A stretch of DNA of 64,000 bases from Methylobacterium aerolatum (GCF_022179085.1 NZ_BPQE01000017.1:1-64000); one strand, 5' to 3'. Shown: positions 45,116 through 54,081, counted from the first letter of the stretch. Program-made: numbers and translations. The notes: generated by a model from the letters alone, not told the origin.

Positions 45116-46173
45116 GGCTGCCCCGCCGGGGCGAGGGAGGCGCGCCGGGCTTCAAGGTTCTGCCAGACGATCAGGGCGGGCAACCCCAGCACCACGTCCG
45201 GCACGCGCTTGGCGAGGGAGAGGGCGAGGGCGGTCCCGCTGTCGATGCCGAACAGGCCGCAGACCAGCACGAAGCCCCCCTCCTGCACGCCGAGGCCGCT
45301 GGGCACGAGGAAGGCCGCGGCCTTGATCGCCTGGCTCAGCGCCTCGATCACCACCACCTCGCTCACGCCCACGGAGCCGTGCCCGGCGCAGGCGAGCACG
45401 ATCGCCACCTCCACGCAGCCGAACAGCCACGCGAGGGCGTGCAGGGCCACGGATTGGGCGATGTGCCCCCGGCGGGGGCGGCCCCACACGGCGTCGAGGG
45501 CGCCCTGCACCTGCGGCCGGGGCTCCGGCCGGGGTTCGGCCTCGCGCACGAAGCGGCGGCCGAGGGCGGCGACCTTCTCCTCGAGGACGTGCACGACGCC
45601 GGTGCGCTGCAGGGCGAAGAAGGCGGCGAGCAGCAGGCTCGCCACGATCAGGGTTCTGCCGGTCCATTGCGAGAGTTCGGCGGCGGCGCTGCCCTCGACC
45701 TGTCCGAGGAGGGCGGCGCCGATGCCGGCGAACAGGGCGAGCGTCGCGACCTGGATCAGCATGTCGGCGAGCACCGAGGCCGCCGCGAGGGCGCCGGGCA
45801 CGGCCCAGAAGGTCAGGAGCCGCGCCCCGAGCACGTCCCCGCCGACGGAGGCCACGGGCAGAAGGACGTTGATGCCCTCGCGCACGAAGCGCAGGATCAG
45901 GCAGGCCGAGGCCGGCGCCGGGCTCAATCCGTCGAGCAGGCGCGCCCAGGCCAAGCCGCAGGCCAGGACCGCCGCGATCCGCACCAGCACGAGGCCGGCG
46001 AGGCCGAGGACGCCGATGCGGCCGAAGGCGGCTCCGACGGCGGCGAGATCGTTCGTCGCCACGAGCCACGCGGCGAGGCAGAGACCCACCACCGTCCCCG
46101 CGAGGGGCAGGCGGCGCAGGACCGCGTGCGCGATCCGCGACCGGCGCGACCGCCCGTCCGCCGTCACGGGCAC
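45112..46173 (-). CDS. flippase-like membrane protein, HpnL/LPG-synthase-TM family
   Basis: 353 residues with about eight membrane helices and the lysylphosphatidylglycerol-synthase TM region pattern: VREGINVLLPVASVGGDVLGARLL near 90-115 and AFLVPSGLGVQEGGFVLV near 285-302. The closest described group is HpnL, found with hopanoid genes, which are present in Methylobacterium. The synthase domain of MprF is absent, so it would move rather than modify a lipid. The start is a GTG at 46173. The four-base overlap with fliP is unusual company for a lipid flippase gene. Confidence 0.78.
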   Translation of the reverse strand: MPVTADGRSRRSRIAHAVLRRLPLAGTVVGLCLAAWLVATNDLAAVGAAFGRIGVLGLAGLVLVRIAAVLACGLAWARLLDGLSPAPASACLILRFVREGINVLLPVASVGGDVLGARLLTFWAVPGALAAASVLADMLIQVATLALFAGIGAALLGQVEGSAAAELSQWTGRTLIVASLLLAAFFALQRTGVVHVLEEKVAALGRRFVREAEPRPEPRPQVQGALDAVWGRPRRGHIAQSVALHALAWLFGCVEVAIVLACAGHGSVGVSEVVVIEALSQAIKAAAFLVPSGLGVQEGGFVLVCGLFGIDSGTALALSLAKRVPDVVLGLPALIVWQNLEARRASLAPAGQP

Positions 46174-46240
46174 CCCCCGCGTCCGGGCTCGCGGCGGAGG
46201 CGGGCGGCCGGGCGGCGCGGCGGGACCGGAGGTACGGGAC

Positions 46241-46290
46241 CCAAGGATGCAAAAGCCAAGGATGCGGGTGCCAAGGATGCGGGAGCCAAG
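46241..46290. repeat. 15-bp tandem repeat
   Basis: Three and a half copies of CCAAGGATGCGGGTG (the first with AAAAG at its end) lie in the 141-base gap between the HpnL-like gene and the [2Fe-2S] gene. No frame across it belongs to a gene. Confidence 0.75.
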
Positions 46291-46314
46291 GGCGGACGGT
46301 CCTCGGTCGTGGTG

Positions 46315-46803
46315 TCAGGAAGCGGGCGGCGGGGCGGCGCGCGGGCCGGCCGTCTCCGGCTCAGCGGCTAGTGCGCCATTGGGGCCGAATTCGGGGAGCA
46401 GGGCCGCGCGGGCGCCCTCGCGCCCGGCCTTCGGATCGAGGAGCAGGACCCGCCCGGCGGCGAGGCTCGCGCCCGTCGCCACCGCCACCGCGTGCTTGGG
46501 GCAGGGGCCGAGGCAGCCCGATTCCACCACGCAGAGCTTGCGGGCCTTGCCCTTCTCCTTGCCCTCGCGCCGCTCCGGGGCGGGGCTCACCGTGCGGTAG
46601 GCATCCCGCAGCAGCGCCCGCAGCGCCTTGGGGCGCAGGCCCTGCCGTTTGGCGCATTTGGCGCAGACGACGGCGACCCCGCCGAACTTGGTCTTCGCGG
46701 CGGGAACCTTGCCGCCGGGAGCCTTGCCGCCGGGAACCTTGCCGGCAGGAGCCGAGGCGGCGGGCCGGGCCGAAGGGGCTGGAGGGGAAAGAGGTATCGT
46801 CAT
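46315..46803 (-). CDS. [2Fe-2S] ferredoxin-like protein with repetitive basic N-terminus
   Basis: 162 residues. The N-terminus has a lysine/glycine/proline repeat (GKVPGGKAPGGKVPAAK, 21-37). The core has CAKC (Cys47, Cys50) followed by CVVESGCLGPCPKHAVAV (Cys91, Cys97, Cys101), like the thioredoxin-fold [2Fe-2S] ferredoxins, where four of these would bind the cluster. The C-terminus is Ala/Pro-rich. The partner and electron route are unknown. The gene is divergent from the KpsE-like gene. Confidence 0.7.
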   Translation of the reverse strand: MTIPLSPPAPSARPAASAPAGKVPGGKAPGGKVPAAKTKFGGVAVVCAKCAKRQGLRPKALRALLRDAYRTVSPAPERREGKEKGKARKLCVVESGCLGPCPKHAVAVATGASLAAGRVLLLDPKAGREGARAALLPEFGPNGALAAEPETAGPRAAPPPAS

Positions 46804-46975
46804 GCCTCCGTAACGATCGCGCAGGTTGTATGTGCCCGTCAGGCGCCGCGCAACGCCGGAAGCGGTGCCTTAAAAAGGGCCGAAAAGAACGGGATTCCCG
46901 GTGGGCGCAGGGGTCGAGTTGCGGCCCGGCCTTCGCGGGAGCGGGACCGGCGCGGATTCGGGAAAAGTTGGCGGA

Positions 46976-48289
46976 ATGAGCTTGGACGACGTCAAGGAGG
47001 ACACGCGCGAGGGCGAACTCGTCGCGTATGTCCAGCCGACGATGGCCGAACTCCGCCGCGAGGCGGAGACGATCCGGCCCATTCCCGAGAAGCGCGGCAC
47101 CCTGGCGCTCCTCCGCTCGGCGGGGTCGCGCCTCGACTGGCGGCGCCTGCCCGGCCTGCGGCCCGTCCCCTTCGAGGAGACCGGGAGCTATGCCGGCCAC
47201 CTGATGCGCCGGATCGGTCTGTTCGTCCTCCTGCCGACGGCGGTGGTGGCGATCTACCTCCTGGGCTTCGCCTCCGACCAGTACACCGCCTCCGCGCAGT
47301 TCACGGTCCGCGGCAACGTCGAGCCGATGGAGAGCGTCGGCCTCGGCCAGTTCACGAGCCTGATCCAGAAGCACAACAGCCAGGACAGCTACATCGTCCG
47401 CAACTACATCCAGAGCCAGACCCTGGTGCAGGATCTGGAGAGGGACATCCATCTTTCGAAGATCTTCTCGCGCAAGGAGGCGGACTTCTACGCGAGGTTC
47501 AACCCGTCCGAGCCGATCGAGGAGCTGACGAAGTACTGGAACAAGCACGTCTCGGTCGATATCGACGCCATCTCGGGCATCATCCGCCTCGGGGTGCGGG
47601 CCTTCACGCCCGAGGACGCGCTCCTCATCGCCCGCGAGGTGGTGAAGCGGACCGAGGTGCTGATCAACGGGATCTCGCGCCGCGCCCAGGCCGACATGGT
47701 CGCCCAGGCCCAGGCCGACGCCTCGGTCGCCCAGGAGCGCCTGCGCAAGGCCCACCTCGCCCTCCAGACCTTCCGCAACCGCTTCGGCCTGATCGATCCG
47801 ATCAAGTCGGCCGAGGGGACGCTGACCACCCTGGTCACGCTCCGCAAGGACAAGCTGAAGCTGGAGGCCGACCTCCAGGTCCTCCGGGGCTCCACCCTCG
47901 ACGAGCGCTCCCGCTCCATTCAGATGCTGGCGACGCAGGTCGCCTCCCTCGACCAGCAGATGAAGCTGCTGCAGGACGAGATGACCAGCAACGCCGCCGG
48001 CGACGGTCAGCAGAACCTCACCGACGCCCTCCTCGCCTACGAGGGTCTGCTCGTCGAGCGCACCATCGCCGAGAAGCTCGAGGAATCGGCCCACATCCTG
48101 TTCGACCGCGCCCGGATCGCCGCCGCCAAGCAGCACATCTTCCTGGCCACCTTCGAGCCGCCGGTCCTGCCGACGGAATCGCTCTATCCCGAACGGGCCC
48201 AGACCATCTTCGTGACGCTGTTCTGCTTCCTCGTGGTCTGGAGCTCCTTCACCCTGGTGAAGGCCGGCATTCAGGATCAGCGCAGCTGA
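46976..48289 (+). CDS. capsule polysaccharide export inner-membrane protein, KpsE/RkpR-like
   Basis: 437 residues. An N-terminal cytoplasmic region (about 80 residues) precedes a first membrane helix (LFVLLPTAVVAIYLLGFA, about 82-100), a periplasmic part with FTVRG, coiled-coil helices (about 230-300 and 320-350), and a second helix at the C-terminus (TIFVTLFCFLVVWSSFTLV). This is the KpsE/CtrB/WcbD architecture: it bridges an ABC polysaccharide exporter to the outer-membrane channel. No KpsM/T-, KpsD- or glycosyltransferase genes are near, so it is isolated here. The ATG at 46976 follows GGCGGA. Confidence 0.83.
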   Translation: MSLDDVKEDTREGELVAYVQPTMAELRREAETIRPIPEKRGTLALLRSAGSRLDWRRLPGLRPVPFEETGSYAGHLMRRIGLFVLLPTAVVAIYLLGFASDQYTASAQFTVRGNVEPMESVGLGQFTSLIQKHNSQDSYIVRNYIQSQTLVQDLERDIHLSKIFSRKEADFYARFNPSEPIEELTKYWNKHVSVDIDAISGIIRLGVRAFTPEDALLIAREVVKRTEVLINGISRRAQADMVAQAQADASVAQERLRKAHLALQTFRNRFGLIDPIKSAEGTLTTLVTLRKDKLKLEADLQVLRGSTLDERSRSIQMLATQVASLDQQMKLLQDEMTSNAAGDGQQNLTDALLAYEGLLVERTIAEKLEESAHILFDRARIAAAKQHIFLATFEPPVLPTESLYPERAQTIFVTLFCFLVVWSSFTLVKAGIQDQRS

Positions 48290-48368
48290 GGCCACGATTT
48301 CCTCCGGCCCTCCACCTGCGGTAGACGGGACGGACGATTTCTATGGTCCCGGTCCCCGTCATCCCTCC

Positions 48369-48653
48369 ATGTCGGATTTCACGGCTCTCATCGCGAAGGC
48401 GATCACCCCCGCAATGCCGCGGGAGGAGCGGGAGGCCGTCTATACGATGGTCCGCGATGCGGTCGCGCGGCTGCAGGAGCGGGACGGATTCAGTTCCGAC
48501 GATCCCCGCGCCGCCCTGCGCCGCCACCTCGTCGAGGAGACGATCCGGGACATCGAGGGCGACCTCTCCCGCTTCGAGGCCCTACGCAAGCTCGAGGCGG
48601 CCTTCGCCGCCCAGTCCGTGGAGCACAAGGCCCAGGGCTCCCGGCGGCGTTAG
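48369..48653 (+). CDS. conserved small protein of unknown function
   Basis: 94 residues, soluble and largely helical, starting MSDFTALIAKAITPAMPREE and containing REAVYTMVRDAVARLQERDG and LRRHLVEETIRDIEGDLSRFE. The regular heptads suggest a two- or three-helix bundle. No known family was recognised. It follows the KpsE-like gene by 79 bases on the same strand. Confidence 0.65.
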   Translation: MSDFTALIAKAITPAMPREEREAVYTMVRDAVARLQERDGFSSDDPRAALRRHLVEETIRDIEGDLSRFEALRKLEAAFAAQSVEHKAQGSRRR

Positions 48654-48691
48654 GGCGTTTCGGTTCGATCCGGGGCGCCTGCTCGACCGTC

Positions 48692-48783
48692 CGTGCGGGC
48701 GTGAGCGAAGCACACCAGGGATCCGCCACGGTCGGTCAGCTCCCGCTGCCCTGGATTGCTTCGGCTCACGCTCGCAGAGACGG
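48692..48783. repeat. dispersed palindromic repeat (diverged)
   Basis: Copy with altered arms: CCGTGCGGGCGTGAGCGAAG...CCAGGG and CCCTGGATTGCTTCGGCTCA...GAGACGG. It fills the convergent gap before flbD. Confidence 0.75.
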
Positions 48784-48801
48784 GGCGGCGTGTGATCCCG
48801 G

Positions 48802-50163
48802 TCATCCGATCGCCGCGCCCACCCGGGCGCCGCCCGGCTCCGCCACGTCGAGGCCCGCCGCCACGTACTCGTTGAGCTTGTTGCGCAGGGTGCGGATCGA
48901 GATGCCGAGGATCTTGGCTGCGTGGGTGCGGTTGCCCAGGCAATGGTCGAGGGTGTCGAGGATCAGGTCGCACTCGACCTGGGCCACCGTCCGGCCGACG
49001 AGGCCGCGCGTCACGGCCTCGGCCGCCTGGGCCGCCCGCGCCGCCGGGCCTTCCGGCGCCAGGGTCTCGCCCTCGGGGCTGAGGATCGCCTCCGGGCCGA
49101 TCTCGGCCCCCGTGGCGAGGAGGACGGCCCGGTGCAGGGTGTTCTCCAACTCGCGCACGTTGCCGCGCCACGGGCTCTTCAGCATCAGCGCCTGGGCCGC
49201 CGCCGAGAGCGGCCGCTCGGGCAGGCCGTTCGATTCGGCGTAGCGCCGGGCGAAATGGCCGGCGAGTTCCAGAATGTCGGCGGGCCGCTCCCGCAGGGCG
49301 GGCAGGCGCAGGGACACGACGTTCAGCCGGTAGAGCAGATCCTCCCGGAACGTCCCCTTGCGCACCTCCTCCGCGAGGTTGCGGTTCGAGGTGGCCAGCA
49401 CGCGGATATCGACCTTCACCGGCGCGGTGCCGCCGACCCGGTCGATGACCCGTTCCTGCAAGGCCCGCAGGAGCTTGGCCTGGAGGCGCACGTCCATCTC
49501 GGAGATCTCGTCGAGGAGCAGCGTGCCGCCGTTCGCTTCCTCGAACCGGCCGATGCGCCGGGCGATGGCCCCGGTGAAGGCGCCCTTCTCGTGGCCGAAC
49601 AGCTCGGATTCGAGCAGCGCCTCGGGAATCGCGGCGCAGTTCACCGAGACGAAGGGCTTGGCCGCCCGGTTCGAGCGGGCGTGGAGGTAGCGGGCCAGCA
49701 CCTCCTTGCCGGTGCCGCTCTCGCCGGTGATCAGCACGGAGGCTTCCGACCGGGCGACCTGCTCGGCGAGCTTCACCACCCGCTCCATGGCCGGGTCGCG
49801 CCATACGAAGGGGTTGCGGTCGGCGGCCACCGCCTCGATCACGGCGGCGATCAGTTCCGGGTCGGGCGGCAGGGGGATGTAGTCCCGGGCGCCGGCTCGG
49901 ATCGCGGCGACGGCGGCGTTCGCGTCGGCGGCGACGCCGCAGGCGACGACCGGCGTGCGGATACGCTCCGATTCCAAGGCGCCGATCAGCCCGGCGATCG
50001 GCTGGGCGACATCGATCATGACGAGGTCCGCGCCCTTGGCCCGCAGGACGTTGAGGCCCTGGGGCACGCCGTCCGCCTGCGTCACCGAGGCGCCGCGGGA
50101 CATGGCGATCTTGGAGGCGGTGATCAGCTCGCCGTTGAGCCGCCCGATTATCAGCAGCCGCAT
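48802..50163 (-). CDS. flbD: sigma-54-dependent flagellar regulator FlbD
   Basis: Activator of late flagellar genes with RNA polymerase sigma-54, 453 residues. Receiver-like domain 1-110 with Asp51 in LVMIDVAQPI; AAA+ domain about 120-350 with Walker A GESGTGKE (147-154) and GAFTGA (194-199), the sigma-54 contact loop; and a C-terminal Fis-type helix-turn-helix (LDHCLGNRTHAAKILGISIRTLRNKL). The sequence RLLIIGRLNGELITASKIAMSRGA matches Caulobacter FlbD more than general NtrC proteins. It is the last gene of the fliF-fliG-fliH-fliN-flbD run. Confidence 0.95.
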   Translation of the reverse strand: MRLLIIGRLNGELITASKIAMSRGASVTQADGVPQGLNVLRAKGADLVMIDVAQPIAGLIGALESERIRTPVVACGVAADANAAVAAIRAGARDYIPLPPDPELIAAVIEAVAADRNPFVWRDPAMERVVKLAEQVARSEASVLITGESGTGKEVLARYLHARSNRAAKPFVSVNCAAIPEALLESELFGHEKGAFTGAIARRIGRFEEANGGTLLLDEISEMDVRLQAKLLRALQERVIDRVGGTAPVKVDIRVLATSNRNLAEEVRKGTFREDLLYRLNVVSLRLPALRERPADILELAGHFARRYAESNGLPERPLSAAAQALMLKSPWRGNVRELENTLHRAVLLATGAEIGPEAILSPEGETLAPEGPAARAAQAAEAVTRGLVGRTVAQVECDLILDTLDHCLGNRTHAAKILGISIRTLRNKLNEYVAAGLDVAEPGGARVGAAIG

Positions 50164-50247
50164 GAGTGTATTCCTTGCGCTAGATCCGAAGCGTCGAAAG
50201 GCCGGCCGCCTCCCCTCCCCGCAAGGGGAAGGGAAAACTCACGGGGC

Positions 50248-50580
50248 TCATTCGCCCTTGACGATCTCGGTCATCGTCACGCCCAGGCGGTCCTCCACGA
50301 GGACCACCTCGCCGCGGGCGACCAAGCGGTTGTTGACGTAGATGTCGATGGCCTCGCCGACCCTGCGGTCGAGTTCGAGGACGGTGCCAGGCCCGAGCCG
50401 CAGCAGGTCGCCGATCGGCATCCGGGCGGCGCCCAGCACCGCCGAGACCATCACCGGCACGTCGAACAGCTGTTCGAGGTCGGCGGCGGACTTCGGAGTG
50501 GTCGGCCCGTCGCGGATCGAATCGGGGGCGAAGTCGCCGTCGGTGTCGCCGAGCTGGGGCAGGCTGAAATCGTCGGACAT
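50248..50580 (-). CDS. fliN: flagellar motor switch protein FliN
   Basis: C-ring subunit of about 110 residues. The SpoA-type domain is complete: LFDVPVMVSAVLGAARMPIGDLLRLGPGTVLELDRRVGEAIDIYVNNRLVARGEVVLVEDRLGVTMTEI. A short acidic N-terminus (about 35 residues) precedes it. The ATG at 50580 is 14 bases after the fliH stop. Confidence 0.95.
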   Translation of the reverse strand: MSDDFSLPQLGDTDGDFAPDSIRDGPTTPKSAADLEQLFDVPVMVSAVLGAARMPIGDLLRLGPGTVLELDRRVGEAIDIYVNNRLVARGEVVLVEDRLGVTMTEIVKGE

Positions 50581-50594
50581 GGGGATGCCGGGCC

Positions 50595-51200
50595 TCAGTC
50601 GAGGGAGGGAAGGCCGAGGGCCTGCGCGACGGCGGCCTCGATGCGGGCGCGCTCGCGCACGACGCCGCCGTCGGCCCACTCGATCCGGGCGTCGCCGGGC
50701 GCCGTGTCGGGATCGCCCAGCACCACGAGGCGGCCCTCGTAGCCGCGCTCGCGGGCGAGGCGCTTCACCAGCGCCTCGGCGTCCTCGACCAGGGTTTCGT
50801 GGACCCGCACGACCAGATGCGGCACCCCGCGCAGGTGCTGGAGCGCGGAGCGGGCGGCCTCGCCGATCCCGGCCAGCGGCTCGGCGGCGAGGGCGTCGGC
50901 CGCGACCTTGCGGGCGATCAGGACGGCGACCTCGGCGGCCTGGGCCTCGCGCTCGGCCTCCCGCGCGTCGGCGGCGGCGAGCAGCCCGGCGGCGGCGAGG
51001 GCGAGGCGGGTCATGGCGTCGGCGAGCCGCGCCTGGACCTGCGCCTCGGCCTGCATGCGGCCGTCCTGGAGGCCACGGGCATGGGCGGCCTGCTCGGCCT
51101 GGGCCGCCTCCTCGGCGGCGCGCTGCGCCTCCGGGCTCGGACGGGGCTTGCGGAAATCCGTATCGAACAGGAACGGCGTGGTGCGGGACGAGGCGTTCAA
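50595..51200 (-). CDS. fliH: flagellar assembly protein FliH (putative)
   Basis: 201 residues, the size of FliH, the stator-like regulator of the export ATPase FliI. The sequence is weakly conserved: an Ala/Glu-rich helical region (about 25-100), then AVLIARKVAADALA and HLVVRVHETLVEDAEALVKRLARERG, typical of the FliH/YscL C-terminal domain. Position between fliG and fliN supports the call. The start is a TTG at 51200, overlapping the fliG stop (TTGA). Confidence 0.85.
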   Translation of the reverse strand: MNASSRTTPFLFDTDFRKPRPSPEAQRAAEEAAQAEQAAHARGLQDGRMQAEAQVQARLADAMTRLALAAAGLLAAADAREAEREAQAAEVAVLIARKVAADALAAEPLAGIGEAARSALQHLRGVPHLVVRVHETLVEDAEALVKRLARERGYEGRLVVLGDPDTAPGDARIEWADGGVVRERARIEAAVAQALGLPSLD

Positions 51201-52249
51201 TAGACCAGCTCCTCCTCGGCGCTGTTCTTGGCGATCATGATCTCACCCTTCTCGGCGAGTTCCTTGGCGGTCTCGGTCATCTTGGCCTGCGCCTCGTCCA
51301 CCTCCTTGAGGCGAACGGGGCCGAGCGCCTGCATCTCGTCGGTGAGGTTCTTGGCGGCGCGGGTGGACATCTGGGCCATGAAGAAGGATCGGGTGCGCTC
51401 GTTGGCGCCCTTGAGGGCGCGGCACAGCGTGTCGGTTTCGATCCGCTGCATGAGGGTCTGGACGCTGCCCGGATCGAGCTTGAGCAGATCCTCGAAGGTG
51501 AACATCAGCTCGCGGATCCGCTTGGCGGAGCCGCGGTTGGCCTGGTCGAGGGCGGCGAGGAAGCGCCCTTCCGTCTGGCGGTCGAAGGCGTTGAACACGT
51601 CCGCCATCAGCTCGTGCGCGTCCCGGCGCTGGGTCTGCGCGATGGTGGAGACGAATTCGACGCGCAGCGTCTCCTCGATGTGGCGCAGGGCCTCCTTCTG
51701 CACGGTCTCCATCCGCAGCATCCGGTTCAGGACGTCGATGGCGAAATCCTCGGGCAGGATGGTCAGCACCTTGGCGGCGTAGTCGGCCCGCACCCGCGAG
51801 AGCACCACCGCCACGGTCTGCGGGTACTCGTTGCGCAGGAACGAGGCCAGGATCTCGGGGTCCACCTGGGCGATGGAGGCCCAGACCCGCTTGCCCGACG
51901 CCCCCTTGATCTCCGCCATGATCAGGGAGACCTGCTCGGAGGGGAAGATCTTGAGGAGCAGCGCCTCGGTCCGCTCGAAGTTGGCCGAGATGCCGCCGCT
52001 GTTGCCGAGCTTCGTCACGAACTCGATGATGAGCTTCTCGACGGTCGGCGCCTCCAGGGCGCCGAGCTGCACCATCGCGTGGCTGACCTTCTTGACCTCC
52101 TCCTCCTCCAGGGCCTGCCAGATCGGCGCGCCCTCGGCCTCGCCGAGCATCAAGAGCAGAGCCGCCGCCCGCTGCGGCCCGGGCAGGGACGCCAGGGACC
52201 CGGCGCTGGCGCCTGCCGCTAGATCCTGCGTGTCGATTCCCGCCGCCAT
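51197..52249 (-). CDS. fliG: flagellar motor switch protein FliG
   Basis: Rotor protein of 350 residues that connects the MS ring to the C ring and interacts with the stator. N-terminal block GPQRAAALLLMLGE; middle FLRNEYPQTVAVVLSRV (the EHPQ-like motif as NEYPQ); C-terminal torque helix with FFMAQMSTRAAKNLTDEMQALGPVRLKEVDEAQ. Length is typical. It is 21 bases from fliF and overlaps fliH. Confidence 0.97.
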   Translation of the reverse strand: MAAGIDTQDLAAGASAGSLASLPGPQRAAALLLMLGEAEGAPIWQALEEEEVKKVSHAMVQLGALEAPTVEKLIIEFVTKLGNSGGISANFERTEALLLKIFPSEQVSLIMAEIKGASGKRVWASIAQVDPEILASFLRNEYPQTVAVVLSRVRADYAAKVLTILPEDFAIDVLNRMLRMETVQKEALRHIEETLRVEFVSTIAQTQRRDAHELMADVFNAFDRQTEGRFLAALDQANRGSAKRIRELMFTFEDLLKLDPGSVQTLMQRIETDTLCRALKGANERTRSFFMAQMSTRAAKNLTDEMQALGPVRLKEVDEAQAKMTETAKELAEKGEIMIAKNSAEEELVY

Positions 52250-52270
52250 CGCCCGTCCTCGCGCTCCCGG

Positions 52271-53917
52271 CTACTCTTCGTTGATCCAGGCGCGCAGCAC
52301 CTCGACCGTCTCGGACGGGCTCGCGCGCACCATGTCGATCACCCGCTGCACCGTCTCCGCCTGCACCTGACCGTTGATCTTCGCGAATTCCATCAGCTTG
52401 GCGGTCGGGTTGTTGGGGTCGACCACGATCGTCCCGCCGCCGCCGGGGGCGGACAGGGTGATCGTCGTGCCCGCGGGCAGGACGTCACCGATGGACTTTC
52501 CCGCGCCGCCCGCCTCGGCGGCCACGGGCGCGAGCATCTGGCGGACGAGGGGCCGCACCACGGTCAGCAGCACGATCAGGGTCAGGAGGGAGAGCACGGA
52601 CAGCTCGACCATCCGCATCACGTCGTCCTTGGAGGGCGACAGGAGGGACTGGATCAGCCCCGGCTCGTCCATCGCCTGCGGCCCGACCGGGCTCTCCGCC
52701 AAGCGCAGGTTCACCACCTCGATCTGGTCGCCACGGGCCTTGTCGAAGCCGACCGCGCTGCGCACCAGGGCCGCGATCCGCTCGATCTCGGCGGGCTGGC
52801 GCGGGCTGTAGACGGGCTTGCCGTCCGGCCCCGGCGCGTAGACGCCGTCGACCACCACCGCCACCGAGAGCCGCTTGATCCGGCCGCCCTCGGCGACCTC
52901 GGTCTTGGTGACGCGAGAGATCTCGTAGTTCGTGGTCTCCTCGTTCTTGTTGGTGGAATCCTTCTGGGTCGGCGGCTTGTCGCCGCCGGTGGCACCCGGC
53001 AGCTCGTTGCCCACCGTGGTCTGTCCCTCGGCGCCGCCGGTGAGGGAGGATTCCGTCCGGGTCTGGCTGGAGCGCACCACCCGGCTCTCGGGGTCGAAGG
53101 TCTCGGAGCGGCTCTCGATGCGCTTCAGGTCGAGCTCGGCGTTGACCTGCACCCGCGCCCGGCCGGGGCCGACGATGCCGGCCACCACGTCCTCGACCTG
53201 GGCGCGCAGGCGCTTCTCCAGGCCGACCTGCCGGTCCTCCTGGGCCGCCGCGTCCTCCTGGTTCTCGCCCTTGGCGCCGTCGGCCAGGAGGCGTCCGCGC
53301 TCGTCCACGATGGAGACCCGGTCCGGCCGAAGTCCCTGCACCGCCGAAGCGGCGAGGTGGCGGATCGCCCGGACCTGGCCGGGATCGAGATCGCCCGTCA
53401 GCTTCAGGACGATCGCCGCCGAGGGGGTCTCCCGGTCGCGCTCGAACAGGCGCCGTTCCGGCAGGACGAGGTGGACGCGGGCCGCCTGCACCCGGCCGAT
53501 GGCGCGAATCGAGCGGGCGAGCTCGCCCTCCAGCGCCCGCAGGTGGTTCACGTTCTGCACGAAGTTCGTGGAGGAGAACGCGTCTCCCTTGTCGAAGATC
53601 TCGTAGCCGACGCCGCCCTGCACCGGCAGCCCCTTGCCTGCGAGGTCCATGCGCAGCTTCGCGAGGTCGCCCCGCGGCGCCAGGATGGTCTGTCCGGCAT
53701 CGCCCCGGGTCTCGTAGCGCAGGCCCCGCGCGTCGAGCTCGCGGATCACGGCCGCCGAATCCTGCATCGTCAGGTCGGAGAAGAGCACGCCCATGTCCGG
53801 CCGCGAGACGCGCAGGATGATGAAGGCGAAGAATCCGATGAGGGTCAGCGTGACGGCCGCCATCGCCGCGAGCCGAGCGGGGCCGAGCTTCGTGACGAGG
53901 TCGAGGATCGGCTTCAC
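52271..53917 (-). CDS. fliF: flagellar MS-ring protein FliF
   Basis: 548 residues. N-terminal membrane helix (about 17-38), ring-building domain with VLFSDLTMQDSAAVIRELDARGLRYE, NFVQNVNHLRALEGELARSIRAIGRVQAARVHLVLPERRLF, and a C-terminal helix (about 438-460) before a short tail that binds FliG. The start is a GTG at 53917. A CtrA-like box lies 68-83 bases upstream. First gene of the operon fliF-fliG-fliH-fliN-flbD. Confidence 0.97.
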   Translation of the reverse strand: MKPILDLVTKLGPARLAAMAAVTLTLIGFFAFIILRVSRPDMGVLFSDLTMQDSAAVIRELDARGLRYETRGDAGQTILAPRGDLAKLRMDLAGKGLPVQGGVGYEIFDKGDAFSSTNFVQNVNHLRALEGELARSIRAIGRVQAARVHLVLPERRLFERDRETPSAAIVLKLTGDLDPGQVRAIRHLAASAVQGLRPDRVSIVDERGRLLADGAKGENQEDAAAQEDRQVGLEKRLRAQVEDVVAGIVGPGRARVQVNAELDLKRIESRSETFDPESRVVRSSQTRTESSLTGGAEGQTTVGNELPGATGGDKPPTQKDSTNKNEETTNYEISRVTKTEVAEGGRIKRLSVAVVVDGVYAPGPDGKPVYSPRQPAEIERIAALVRSAVGFDKARGDQIEVVNLRLAESPVGPQAMDEPGLIQSLLSPSKDDVMRMVELSVLSLLTLIVLLTVVRPLVRQMLAPVAAEAGGAGKSIGDVLPAGTTITLSAPGGGGTIVVDPNNPTAKLMEFAKINGQVQAETVQRVIDMVRASPSETVEVLRAWINEE

Positions 53918-53984
53918 GGATTGAGACGCTCGAAACGCGGGCGGACCGGGGATGGGCCGCTCGGCAGAAATTGCCCGGTTTGTG

Positions 53985-54000
53985 GTTAGCGACCCGTTAA
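53985..54000 (-). promoter_or_regulatory. CtrA-like box before fliF
   Basis: Minus-strand TTAA-CGGGTCG-CTAAC matches TTAA-N7-TTAAC with one mismatch (CTAAC). It lies 68-83 bases before the fliF start codon, in the space between sciP and fliF. In Caulobacter, CtrA directly controls early flagellar operons, including fliF. Confidence 0.6.
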
Positions 54001-54081
54001 TGACACCACTTCTGATTGGAGTTGCTGAACGCGAAAGCCGCCCCCGGCTGTGACCGGACGCGGCTTTTGGGGGGCGGTGGC

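Noticed and set aside
46174-46314. A coding role for the 15-bp tandem repeat (DAGAK units on the plus strand)
   Set aside because: The frame has no start with a ribosome binding site and runs into the antisense of the [2Fe-2S] gene.
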